Source: Bactericera cockerelli
Lineage: Eukaryota > Arthropoda > Insecta > Hemiptera > Triozidae
NCBI GenBank assembly: GCA_024516035.1
Contig: CM044963.1
Span: 25,315,935-25,379,934, forward strand
DNA: 64,000 nucleotides
Direction of reading: 5' to 3'
In this document: one piece after another, positions 54,906 through 64,000 of the stretch
Layout of the letters: each line of letters opens with the position of its first letter
Position numbering within the stretch: position 1 is the stretch's first letter
Program-made: the position numbers and the translations under genes
The notes under the pieces: generated by a model
Database searches by the model: none
What the model was told of the DNA's origin: nothing
What the model saw: only the letters and a program-made list of their open reading frames with translations

Positions 54906-54957
54906 TTTAAAAAAAATCGCCAGTGAGCGGGACTCGAACACACGACCTCGCACTCAC

Positions 54958-55159
54958 CTGGCGCCGCGTAGCCGCTGAAGTAGTTCTCGAGAGACAGGTC
55001 GGCGTCTGCGCCGTCGCCACTCTTCCGCTCCGGCTGTGCTGGCTGTGGCGTCTCCCATTGGTCGGCAGTCTCGCTGGAGAACGCGTCCAGTTCGGACGAA
55101 GAAGCGTACTGGTAGAGATGGGCTAGCGTGCCGCTATGAGAGCTGATCAGCGTGGTGGC
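54958..55159 (-). CDS. exon-like block on the - strand, unknown protein
   Basis: 202 nt between acceptor 'ttcttctgtttcag' (read on -) and donor GCGCCAG|GTGAGT. The peptide starts ATTLISSHSGTLAHLYQYAS, continues SELDAFSSETADQWE and ends SLENYFSGYAAPG. GC-rich, codon-like and unlike the surroundings, so I regard it as a real exon. Family not recognised. The opening SSH and the length to a Ser-Glu are faintly like the last strand of the SEC14L1 GOLD domain. If the palindrome beside it marks an inverted contig piece, it could be a retm 3' exon. It may equally belong to another gene. Confidence 0.55.
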
Positions 55160-55375
55160 CTGAAACAGAAGAAAAAATTGAAGAAAAATAAAAAAAAAAA
55201 AAAAAATAGAAAAACCCCAACTTTTGAGAAAGCTTATATCTTCTGGATTGATGAGTATGCTGTGTATTAGCAATCTACCAAAGGTAGACAGCCGCGATTG
55301 TATATGAATTAAAATATATATGAACAATTTGTTTCTTCTCTAGGAATAGTGGAAGTGAAATGAATAGTTCCGACG

Positions 55376-56125
55376 AGTCATAGAGGTACATATGGGCTAG
55401 CGTGCCGCTATGAGAGTTGATGAGTGTGGTGGCCTGAAACAGTGGAAGTGAAATGAATAGTTCCGACGAGTCATATGCCGTATTTTTCTTTTAACCAAAG
55501 TTAACCCAAACGAGAATAAAATGAACCAAAATGGAAGCAAGTCATTTTTCTTTTGGAAAGAGGAAAAATTTCCACTTCCAAAGTTAACCAAAGTGAAGTA
55601 GAAAATTCTTGCTTCCAGTTCTTTTATAGGTTAAGTCCATTGTTTATCTTTAGTACCAACGCATTTTTTACGATGACCTGAAAATGAATTGAAAACTACG
55701 GATTAATACGCATTGTTGAAGTGAATAACTTACATCAGAGATACAATGGCTGCGTGCGTATGAGAGTTGACTGATGTGGTGAATGAAACATGGAAGTGAA
55801 ATTAGAATATGGAAGTGAAATGAATTGTCCGACGATCATAAGGTAATATAGCTAGCGTGCCGCATGAGGTTGATTGTGGTGCTGAAACTGTGGAGTGAAA
55901 TTAGAACGGTGAGTGAAATGAATAGTCGACGAGGCATAGAGGTACATATGGGCTAGCGTGCCGCTATGAGAGTTGATGAGTGTGGTGACCTGAAACTGTG
56001 GAGTGAAATTAGGAACAGTGGAAGTGAAATGAATAGTTCCGCCGACAAATCATAGAGGTACATATGGGCTAGCGTGCCGCTTGGGAGGTGATGAGCGTGG
56101 TGGCCTGAAAAAATGGAAGTGAAAT
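55376..56125 (-). pseudogene. tandem decayed copies of the 55,159 exon edge
   Basis: Acceptor plus exon-start copies begin (on -) at about 55,433, 55,989 and 56,104, with more decayed ones near 55,785 and 55,888. The best two encode ATTLI/T-NSHSGTLAHMYLYD and then run into 'ctatgactcgtcggaacta', followed by 'ttcatttcacttccac' and the next acceptor. Repeat spacing is about 90-115 bp. The stretch 55,740-55,960 carries many one-base deletions relative to its neighbours. No donor follows any copy. Confidence 0.8.
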
Positions 56126-56222
56126 TAGGAATAGTGAAGTGAAATGTATAAAGTAGATGAATTTGGAAAGAGATGGAAAACAGTAGAATTAAAACAAGGA
56201 ATCGTGACATTGAAATGAGTCG

Positions 56223-56385
56223 AATCAACCTCACTCAGCCTGAGTAAAGCCCGGAATAGCCAACAGAATGTAGATACCTATGATGCCATGGATGAATTCG
56301 AAACCGGAGAGGTCACCAATCCACGGAAGCTAATAGTTGCTGAACTTGAATGATTGGTGTACGTGCCATCTACACTGGCTAAAAA
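56223..56385 (-). mobile_element. 5S-derived SINE (family G), diverged
   Basis: 'tcaacctcactcagcctgag', 'gaggtcaccaatccacggaa', 'gttgctgaacttgaatgatt', 'ggtgtacgtgccatctacac' and 'tggct' correspond to body then inverted 5S head. Old copy. Confidence 0.7.
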
Positions 56386-57054
56386 AAGTTCAAAACTTCG
56401 AAATGTAAAAAAGTGCATGTGCACAACCATAATAAAAAACATACTTTTTTTTCATCGAGTAATCTGTGCATACTCGTATATCAATTAGTATGGCATTGGT
56501 GAAAAATTGTCCAAATTTCATCACTTTTAAATTTTGAAAAAATTAAAAAAAAATTAATTTTGTATTTTATCTTTTACATTATTATGTTAATTAATAATTT
56601 CTAGTTTTATCCAAATTAATGTTTTGGACTTGATTATATTATAATGTGATAATATATTTTTTTTTATTGTTCTTTTTTTGTACATTTGTCATATACCGTA
56701 AAATCTACAATACGTAACGGTATTTATTATTATTATTAGAAAAATATAGAATGTTTTTTTTTAATAGTTGCATGATGTAGTCAATGAAATTCATTTTTAT
56801 TAATCATCAGTATCATCACGAATGTTCTTTTTCTTGTTTCAGGTTTCAACGTTTGGTTGATTCAACTCTGAAAGTAAGTCCATTCAAATTTATTTCAGGT
56901 TTTCAAGATAAAAGATCAGTTAGTAATTTTATAGCTTGTAATAAATTATGAGTCCCATTCTAATGTTATTATTTCTTCTCTTGTTAGTCTCTTTTATTAT
57001 TTAAACGAGATAGACATTTCTAGCATTTGTCCCCTCTACAATATCCGCGATATA
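56386..57054. other. AT-rich DNA, nothing firm
   Basis: No gene. A 31-nt stretch at 56,843-56,873 between a good acceptor ('ttcttgtttcag') and AAA|GTAAGT could be read as a microexon, but nothing supports it further. Confidence 0.4.
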
Positions 57055-58180
57055 CAGGGTGTATGAAAAAAAAGGAGCCAGTCAAAATATCTCGTCTATG
57101 GAAGCAATTTTCAAAAAACCCTGAAACACATGTCTCATTGTATGGAGGTGGCAACTTTTTCTGGGGGTTTAATTTTTCATACTCTTAACAGGGGCGGCCC
57201 CAGGGGGGTCAACTTTGAAATCTTAAATGGAATCACCCTATTTGTAATACATTTCTGAAAAGTAGTTGACATTAAAAGTATTTTAAGACTAGTTTGAGAT
57301 TTTTAATCAAAACAGGGCTGGAGATATCGTACATTTCATTTCACAGGTTTCAGTTATTTTTTATAAGTAATTTATGGTATTTTTGTAAAAATTGTTAAAC
57401 ACATGTCTTTCTATCTGAAATAATTAAATTTTCATGCCTTTTTTATATCATTCGCTTTACCAGGGAAGATTTGAAGTGGTCAACTTTTTTTTATAATGTA
57501 AAAACCATCCTTTTTCGAGTAAATTTTGTGAGAAATAAATGCAATGATCCATGTTGTTCTATTTAAAATAAAACAAGGCCCGTTTTACTTCAAATGAATG
57601 TGAAAAAATCTAAAACTCGCGTGCAGTACTAGTCACCGGCCCTGTTTTCAATTGTATCTTAAATTTAGATTAAACAACAACACTCAGTGCATTTATTTAG
57701 TTTAGACTATACTAAAAAAAGAAAAGTTTTAACACAATGTAAAAAAAGACGACCCCTTGACACCTCCCCTGGTAAAGCGATTGATATAAAAAAGGCATGA
57801 AAATTTAATTATTTCAAATAGAAAGACATGTGTTCAACAATTTTTACAAAAATACCATAAAATACTTACCTATAAAAAATAACTGAAACCTGTAAAATGA
57901 AATGTACGATATCTCCGGCCCTGTTTTGATTAAAAATCTCAAACTAGTCTTAAAATACTTTTAATGTCAACTACTTTTCAGAAATGTATTACAAGTAGGG
58001 TAATTTCATTTAAGATTCCAAAGTTGACCCCCCTGGGGCCGCCCCTGTTAAGAGTATGAAAAATTAAACCCCCAGAAAAAGTTGCCCCCTCCATACAATG
58101 AGACATGTGTTTCAGGATTTTTGAAAATTGCTTCCATAGACGAGATATTTTGACTGGCTCCTTTTTTTTCATACACCCTG
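57055..58180. mobile_element. foldback element, CAGGGTG family 1, uninterrupted
   Basis: CAGGGTGTATGAAAAAAAAG at the left and its inverse at the right, TATA flanks, with the two halves inverted for nearly 560 bp and meeting around 57,600-57,640. Same family as 14,549-16,205. No coding capacity. Confidence 0.92.
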
Positions 58181-58439
58181 TATATACCGGACCGTGAAAC
58201 AGCTCAATGCATTTTAAAACTTCCTGTATAAACCACTCTGCTGATTGAACCCAGTCCACGTATAGCCCACGTAAACCACAACAAATCCATCCGCGGGCCG
58301 GAAACGCCAGTCTGGAGGGACCCAACCAGGAGTCGAACTCGAAATCCAGACTACGGGCAGTAGTCACAACCGTTACGCCACGGAGGTTGGCTATGATAAC
58401 TTAAAAACCATTTTTTTTTTTTTAAAAAAAAAAAGGTAT

Positions 58440-58905
58440 GTGTGCCCCGGAACCGCTTTCGCATTACTTCAGGGCACTTTACCTTTACATCCATGCCATT
58501 CCGGAAACGGAAAATTTCGGTCATAAATTTCCGCTCCGGCCGGGATTCGAACCCGCAACCTCCGGGTCAGTAACCAATGTATTGTATTGTATTGTATTAT
58601 TTTATTTGTGGTGAAGCACAAGGCCTCTTCACAATTCTTGTGGGTAGGGCAGCATTACTAAGAGCCTCCTTCACATTTCGAATTATTCTATTACATTAAT
58701 TTCTTTTTACTCTGGTAATGCCACCACTGGTCGTTACGCATACAAGTAACTACTCATTTTTCCTCACGAGGTATGAGTGGACCCCGAACATCCAAGTACA
58801 GAGCAGAAAAATTCCTGCCCCGCTGGGGATCGAACCCAGGTCACCGTGTGTGCAAGGTCAGTAACCAATGCTCTCAACCACTGAGCCACGGAGGTCGGCT
58901 CAGTG
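58440..58905 (-). mobile_element. SINE family F interrupted by SINE family E
   Basis: 58,440-58,580 is an inverted F ('ccgctccggccgggattcga', 'acctccgggtcagtaaccaa'). 58,590-58,865 is an inverted E ('ggtcgttacgcatacaagta', 'ttcctcacgaggtatgagtg', 'cgctggggatcgaacccag'). At 58,855-58,900 the F head resumes ('ggtcagtaaccaatgctctc', 'aaccactgagccacggaggt'). 'gtcagtaaccaatg' is present on both sides, so E inserted in F with a target duplication of about 14 bp. Confidence 0.85.
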
Positions 58906-59364
58906 GTTAAAAACCACACAAAGAAACAACACACATGTCTGTATTCTTTTATAATCCAGCTTCACAGTTTTATTTTCCACGTTTTAACCCTTACTTTAGG
59001 TCATCCGTGATGACCTATTTTATTTTATTTCTTTCATCCACGTGATCCTGTTTGATTTTCAACCCGCAGGTTAAGAGTTAATTAATAAAACTCTTCTCTC
59101 TGCTTTGCACAATCTAACAAACCTTTCTCATCATAATGAACCCAGGTAATACCCCGTGGCTTGCAATGCAAACAGAGATGATATGCAAGATGAAATGCAC
59201 CCACGGTACAATACGTGTCTTGTTAGTGCAGAGCAGGCGTGGACGGTGGGGAAATGTTTTGGGGGTGCTGCGGGCTGCTGCCACATAAACCGGACTAAAC
59301 ATGGAAATACAGAGTTGCTTTTTCAATACCAAAAGAGTTTGAGTTTGTTTACGATGCAAATTAT
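58906..59364. other. no gene seen
   Basis: Mixed-composition DNA, with no exon structure or repeat that I can support. Confidence 0.4.
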
Positions 59365-59575
59365 AAGGGTTGGGTGGAAGAGTTTGCCTAAGGCAATAAC
59401 CCCGCCCTTTAGTTAGGACATATATATTATGTACCGATCTCAGTAGCTTGATCGATAAGGCGGCGGACTTGCAACCTGGAGGTCGGTGGTTCAAGTCCCG
59501 GTTTCAGCGTAGATTTAGTAGAGCGAGTTTGAGTAGTTGTGATATCACGAATGTGATTAACACGAATATGATAAC
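59365..59575 (+). mobile_element. LINE-tail-like repeat followed by SINE family B
   Basis: 59,365-59,420 'gggttgggtggaagagtttg' ... 'ggcaataaccccgccc'. 59,432-59,575 is a full B copy ('accgatctcagtagcttgat', 'cgagtttgagtagttgtgat', 'gattaacacgaatatgataa'). Confidence 0.85.
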
Positions 59576-59605
59576 TTAACTTAAACTTATATATTTATTT
59601 ATTTT

Positions 59606-59736
59606 TTACTTTCCTTATCCTATAATAAGGAAAGTATTGTATTCGTCGAAAATTTGACCTACCCAGTTTTTCACATTTCTGGACGAATTATAGCCTCAGG
59701 ATACCAAAAAAGTTGTTTTCAGCCATTGGTCCGTGC

Positions 59737-59806
<70 letters not shown>

Positions 59807-60297
59807 GTGTAAACAGGATATCTCGAGAACGGTAAGAGCTAGAGACTTGAAATTTGGTATGCTAATTATAATTATACACCAGACGAACCACGAAACTTTT
59901 GGTTACAATCGGCCGCAGACTGCGGCCGCAGGACCGCAAATATTGGCCGCAAGTGCCGCTTCTTTGAATTGGTTAAAGATACAAAAAAATATTAGAGAAC
60001 AATTATGTCTTAGATTAAAAAAATAATAGGGGTCTCTTCTGATCATTTTTTTGATATCTTGAACTTTTTGGACCTCGGCCCCAATTTACCGGTATTTTGG
60101 GGGGACCCGCTTTGATTAACTTTTTTATTATTTATCGTAGATGGGGTTGTGACATATCAAATCCAATGATTTTGAGGTGCTGATTACGAATTTGATATTG
60201 ATTTTTAGCTAAATGTTACCTTTGAGTCACCAGTGGCTTTTGGTCCTGTTCCAATTCCTTATAATTATGATAAGGAAAGTCGTGTGATGTTTACACC
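59606..60297 (+). mobile_element. non-autonomous element with 'actttccttat' hairpin ends, copy 1
   Basis: Begins with the hairpin ACTTTCCTTATCC..ATAAGGAAAGT and ends 'gataaggaaagtcgtgtgat', 'gtttacaccagattttt'. The interior has a TCTG microsatellite (about 59,738-59,808) and a CG-rich part with repeated GGCCGCA. Terminal ACTTTCCTTAT/ATAAGGAAAGT are inverted. No long frame. Confidence 0.75.
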
Positions 60298-60362
60298 AGA
60301 TTTTTTGTTTTATATATAGGATATGATTATTTTTAAGTTTTTTAAAAAAATGTATTGGTTTT

Positions 60363-61060
60363 TTTACTTTCCTTATCCTATAATAAGGAAAGTATTGTAC
60401 TCGTCGAAAATTTGACCTACCCAGTTTTTCACATTTCTGGACGAATCATAGCCTCAGGATACCAAAAAAGTTGTTTCCAGCCATTGGTCCGTGCGTCTGT
60501 CTGTGTGTCTGTGTGTCCGTGTGTCTGTGTGTAAACAGGATATCTCCAGAATGGTAAGAGCTAGAGACTTGAAATTTGGTATACAAATTAATTTCATAAA
60601 CCAGATGAACCACAAAACTTTCGGTTGAAATCGGCCGCAAGATGCGACCGCAGGGCCGCAAATATTGGCCGCAACCGCCGCTTATTTGAATTGGTGAAAG
60701 ATACAAAAAAAGTTAGAGAACAACATTTTCTCGAATTAAAAAAATAATAGGGGTTTATTCTGATCATTTTTTTGATATCTTGAACTTTTGGAACCCAGCC
60801 CCAATTTACCGGTATTTTGGGGGGACCCGCTTGGGCTAACTTTTTTACTATTCACGCTAGATGGGGTCACACATATCAAATGTCACACATATCAAATCCA
60901 ATGATTTTGAGGTGCTGTTTACGAATTAGGCACTGATTTTTAAATATCTGTTACCGTTGAGTCACCAGTGGCGGAATTCGACTTCTTCTTGGGGGATAAG
61001 GAAAGTCGTGTGATTTAGAGTCGTGAAAGGAAAGTCGTGTGATGTTTACACCAGATTTTT
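60363..61060 (+). mobile_element. same element family, copy 2
   Basis: Follows copy 1 after 65 bp in the same orientation, with point changes, a shorter TCTG/TGTG run and a partly doubled end ('gtcgtgtgatttagagtcgt', 'gtcgtgtgatgtttacacca'). Confidence 0.75.
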
Positions 61061-61317
61061 CTTCTATTATATTGTATTTTAATTTGTAATTATTTGTGTT
61101 GTGTATCCTTAAGTGTAAATAAATAAATAAATAAAATCATGATAAGTATTACAAATGGGTAGAAATAATTTTCATTGTGTACGAGCCAGGACTTGAGAAA
61201 ATTCTCTCTTTTTCGTCTAGGGGTGCTGCAGTTCCGCAGCTCCTTAGCACTGGCCACGCCTAGCGTTAATAATAATAATAATAATTGCTTCACCTTTCAG
61301 CTTTACCCTAGTTGCGA

Positions 61318-61424
61318 CCGGAGGCATGGCCCTATATTTATTTTTCCGATACATACTCTAACATAATGAGGCATTGTCGTACATCGTTTCGGGCCTTCAT
61401 TCGGCACCACCGATAGAAATGTTC
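61318..61424. repeat. interspersed repeat, second copy of 1,270-1,375
   Basis: 'ggcatggccctatatttatt', 'ataatgaggcattg', 'ttcattcggcaccacc'. Family unknown. Confidence 0.5.
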
Positions 61425-61526
61425 TTTAGTGGAAGGTGACCACCAGGCAAATTTAATGATCAGAATATTTGATACCAACTGTTGTAGTATTATTTTCGAG
61501 TATAAATTTATTATCAACAGTATCAA

Positions 61527-61635
61527 CGACTATCAGTAGCTCGATGGATAAAGCGCGGGTCTCGTGAGCGGAAGTCGGTCGTTCGAATTCCAAGTTCAAC
61601 AAAAATTTAGTAAAGCGAGTTTGAGTAATCAGGTT
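61527..61635 (+). mobile_element. SINE family B, diverged
   Basis: 'actatcagtagctcgatgga', box B 'gtcgttcgaattcc', 'gtaaagcgagtttgagtaat'. Truncated after the body start. 61,636-62,660 has no gene; from 62,230 it becomes CT-rich. Confidence 0.7.
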
Positions 61636-62229
61636 CGAATAGTATTGTAATTTTTTTTTTTTTTTTACTTTCGAAAGATTTTCCTTTATTCAACAAATAC
61701 TTTTCATCTTCATACAAAATTTAATTATAAAGAAATAACTTTAATTGACCTTAAATTAAAATATGGCAAGTTAAAGTGACCCATTATGCAAAGCACGTAC
61801 AGAAATAATTGAAGTGTTTTGATGGTTCTTATAGGTTCTAATTCACGGCGATATAAAACTAGGTATTCATAGTTGCATATTGGTATTAATACTTGGACTT
61901 GTGATTTCCTGAGTACCTCGGATTTGTTGCTCAGTCTGTCTGTCTGTTTGTCGAAAGCAGAAGGCCGGTTACCCGGCGGGCGGTCAGTGTTTGATAAAAT
62001 ATTCAAATCTATTTGGAGACTTTCCACTTTCCAGCCATTACTCCGGGAGTGCTTTATTTTAAACAAAGCTGAAGCTCTAGAGACAAAGAGTCCCATTACG
62101 CCAACGGTGTTAGGAATGGGTGAGGTGGGCCTTATTAATGGTGGGTCATTGGGAGAGTGGGTGTGGGAATGGGTATGCATTACACAAAGTCAATGAGGTG
62201 TAAGACATCCCAATGAATAAATACATGTA

Positions 62230-63350
62230 TCTAATGTATCTATGAATCCTTCCCTTTCTCTTTCGCGTTCTTTTCACCAATACTCTGACTTTCTCTCTGC
62301 CTCGTTGCATTTATCTACCTCTCTTTTATTCATCTATTTTCATCTATATTGTGTCAATTTTCTCTGTATCAAACTGCCTCTCTTTAGGACTCTTTTTTTC
62401 ACATAAAGCCTTTATTCTCTCTCTCCCTTGAATTCTCATTGAAATTTCCCTGATTCATTTTGTTCTCTTCTTCTAACTTTTTTTTCTCACCTATCCCTCT
62501 CTTTTTTTTGTTTCTTTTCCTCTGCTTGATTGGCATTGACTCCTTTTCTTACCTTGTGGCCACTATCCTAAAACGGATTTTATCCACCATTTGAATTGTA
62601 ACTTCTATCCTATCCCTCTCTCTCTATATCTTTGTCTATTTCTATTTTCTCTCTCTCATACGTATGTCTGTCCCGGTAGCTCAGTGGTAAAGGCGGCACT
62701 CAGTGAATCTAGAAGTTCCAGAGGTCGTGGGTTCGAAACCCAGCCGGGACATGATAAGTTATCCTCCCATTTGGGATTTTTACCACATAATAATATGTCG
62801 TGGGCTTACTGCTGGAATAATGGGACTTTAATAGTCCTAATCGGGCAGTTTAAATGAGGCGATATTATTATTATTTTCCCCTCCCTTCTATTATTCTCTT
62901 TTGTTCTATAATTTTCTCTCTCCTTTGTATCCTACCACTTCTGTCCCCTTTGTATAGCCTCTATTGTCTCTCTCTCTACATCTTTTTTTAATATCTCTGG
63001 AATAGATGGAAAGCTGATCGCTTTGATGACTCTTTTTCTCTTTACATCTTCCTCTCACAATAATTTCTTTTCACCTTTATAATTATATTAAAAATAATAA
63101 TTATTTTTCTTTATTTTGTCTTTCCCTTTCTTTTCCTCTCTTCTCTTTCTTTCTTTCTTATTCTCTTTTCTTTTCCCTGTTTTCTGAATAATCCTCCTTT
63201 CTCTATGCTAGGCTCACTCTTACTATCTATCATTGTCATTTCAGTTCTCTATTTTTTCTGCTACCGTACGTCGCCCAACTTCTACTGCTCTCTCTCTCCC
63301 TTTCTCTCCTCTCTCCCTTTCTCTCCTCTCCACCTTTCTCTCCCACTGTC
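62230..63350. repeat. CT-rich low-complexity region
   Basis: Pyrimidine-rich DNA (TCTCTC, CTTTTC) flanking and surrounding the SINE C. No gene. Confidence 0.75.
62667..62876 (+). mobile_element. SINE family C, full length
   Basis: 'tgtcccggtagctcagtggt' to 'ggttcgaaacccagccggga' forms a good cloverleaf-like head with matching ends TGTCCCGG / CCGGGACA, followed by the C body and an ATT tail. It would probably trigger tRNA predictors but has the fixed C body behind it. Confidence 0.9.
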
Positions 63351-63449
63351 CTAAATGGCGAGGATTAAACTGTCCCATTCAGTTAAACAATCATATAAAT
63401 CCTACAGTGTTTTTTCCTTACCCCTATTGATCAGTGAGAAATTACGAAA

Positions 63450-63475
63450 TGAGGGAGAGAGCGAGAGAGAGGGAT

Positions 63476-63510
<35 letters not shown>

Positions 63511-63795
63511 CGAGGGTGGAAAAATATAAAGAAAGATGAAAATAGAGTACTGTACAAGTATATGAGGATGAAAAACAGAGATGGAGAGAAAAAGAGATAA
63601 GTGGGTGATGTGGATAATGGTGGAAGAGAGGAAGAAAAACAAAGAGAGAGAGATAATCAAAGAGACAGGGAGAGAGAAAGAAAGAGAGAAGGGGACAAAG
63701 AGAGAGGGAGGGAGAGGGAGAGAGAGAGAGTGAGAGAGAGAGATGAAGACAGAGAAAGAGAGAGAGAAAGAGATATATATAAAGAGAGAGATAAA
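63450..63795. repeat. GA-rich low-complexity tract
   Basis: (GA)n at about 63,479-63,510 and imperfect AGAGAG/AAAGAG to 63,795. Open frames on both strands (Arg/Glu-rich and Leu/Ser-rich) are composition artefacts. 63,796-64,000 shows nothing further. Confidence 0.9.
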
Positions 63796-64000
63796 GCGAC
63801 AGCGATTTTTGGTTGGTTGCGTTCTTCAATGTTTAATTCAGCGTGTAATATAAACAATGGGACGATTATACTTTATTATACTACATTATAGTCTACACGG
63901 TACTTGTTTTGGCGATGTCCATTATCCCCAGATTTGGGCTGAATTATGGCCTGGCAATGTCATTATGGCCTCATTTAAATAATATTAATAATAATATTAC

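Noticed and set aside
54923..55126. Frame on the + strand through the 54,958-55,159 block
   Set aside because: The splice sites and the protein-like composition fit the - strand; the + frame lacks both.
56843..56873. 31-nt microexon between good acceptor and donor
   Set aside because: Its length and three possible frames give no match to the missing SEC14L1 residues, and there is no other support.
61175..61366. Small GC-richer frame near 61,215-61,262
   Set aside because: A possible acceptor 'tttttcgtctag' precedes it, but no donor or homology follows.
62667..62750. tRNA genes (also 3,711-3,782; 29,163-29,236; 45,222-45,305; 49,449-49,520; 59,432-59,510)
   Set aside because: Each has tRNA-like boxes A and B, but each is followed by the same family-specific body and an A- or ATT-rich tail, and several are flanked by target duplications. 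They are SINE heads, not functional tRNA genes.

Overview
The window is eukaryotic nuclear DNA, almost certainly from an insect. A hemipteran is my guess, from the intron and repeat style, but I cannot prove it. The only host gene I can recognise with confidence is one large, intron-rich gene on the + strand. Its exons encode an orthologue of Drosophila real-time (retm) and vertebrate SEC14L1: a PRELI/MSF1 domain, a CRAL-TRIO N-terminal helix region, a CRAL-TRIO (Sec14) lipid-binding domain and a GOLD domain. Twelve exons from 13,318 to 46,973 join in frame with GT/AG junctions. A thirteenth at about 52,187 fits in phase but appears to lack a few residues before it. The first coding exon (start codon) and the last exons are not seen on the + strand.

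The rest is a dense mosaic of mobile DNA. There are at least six tRNA-headed SINE families (called A-F here) and a SINE family whose head is derived from 5S rRNA. There are foldback/long-TIR DNA elements with CAGGGTG ends, two non-autonomous hAT elements with 8-bp target duplications, and smaller MITEs. A structurally complete BEL/Pao LTR retrotransposon (35,434-43,276) has apparently identical 342-bp LTRs and is nested in a MITE. A 5'-truncated non-LTR retrotransposon lies on the - strand, and part of it sits in a 1.6-kb tandem duplication (48,832-51,966). Two opposed degenerate arrays occupy 24.8-27.4 kb.

The most unusual signal is at the exon edges of the host gene. The 5' splice site of the CRAL-TRIO/GOLD junction exon lies inside a perfect 30-bp tandem array of 18 copies (44,092-44,631). 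Each unit carries 20 nt of exon end plus 10 nt of intron start, so there are 18 identical, in-frame GTAAGT donors. Upstream of the exon at 29,337 there are four diverged copies of its 3' splice site plus exon beginning. The exon ending at 32,003 has a second copy of its end and donor. A - strand exon-like block at 54,958-55,159 has several decayed copies of its own acceptor edge. These may be a recurrent process of exon-edge tandem duplication, or partly an assembly effect.

Region by region: 1-13.3 kb, repeats only; 13.3-34.1 kb, PRELI and CRAL-TRIO exons separated by transposon-filled introns; 35.4-43.3 kb, BEL/Pao element inside an intron; 44-47 kb, GOLD exons; 47.1 kb, a 100-N gap followed by a perfect palindrome; 47.5-52 kb, LINE and tandem duplication; 52-56.4 kb, a possible last GOLD exon, a foldback element, a palindrome and an opposite-strand exon; 56.4-64 kb, repeats and low-complexity CT/GA tracts.
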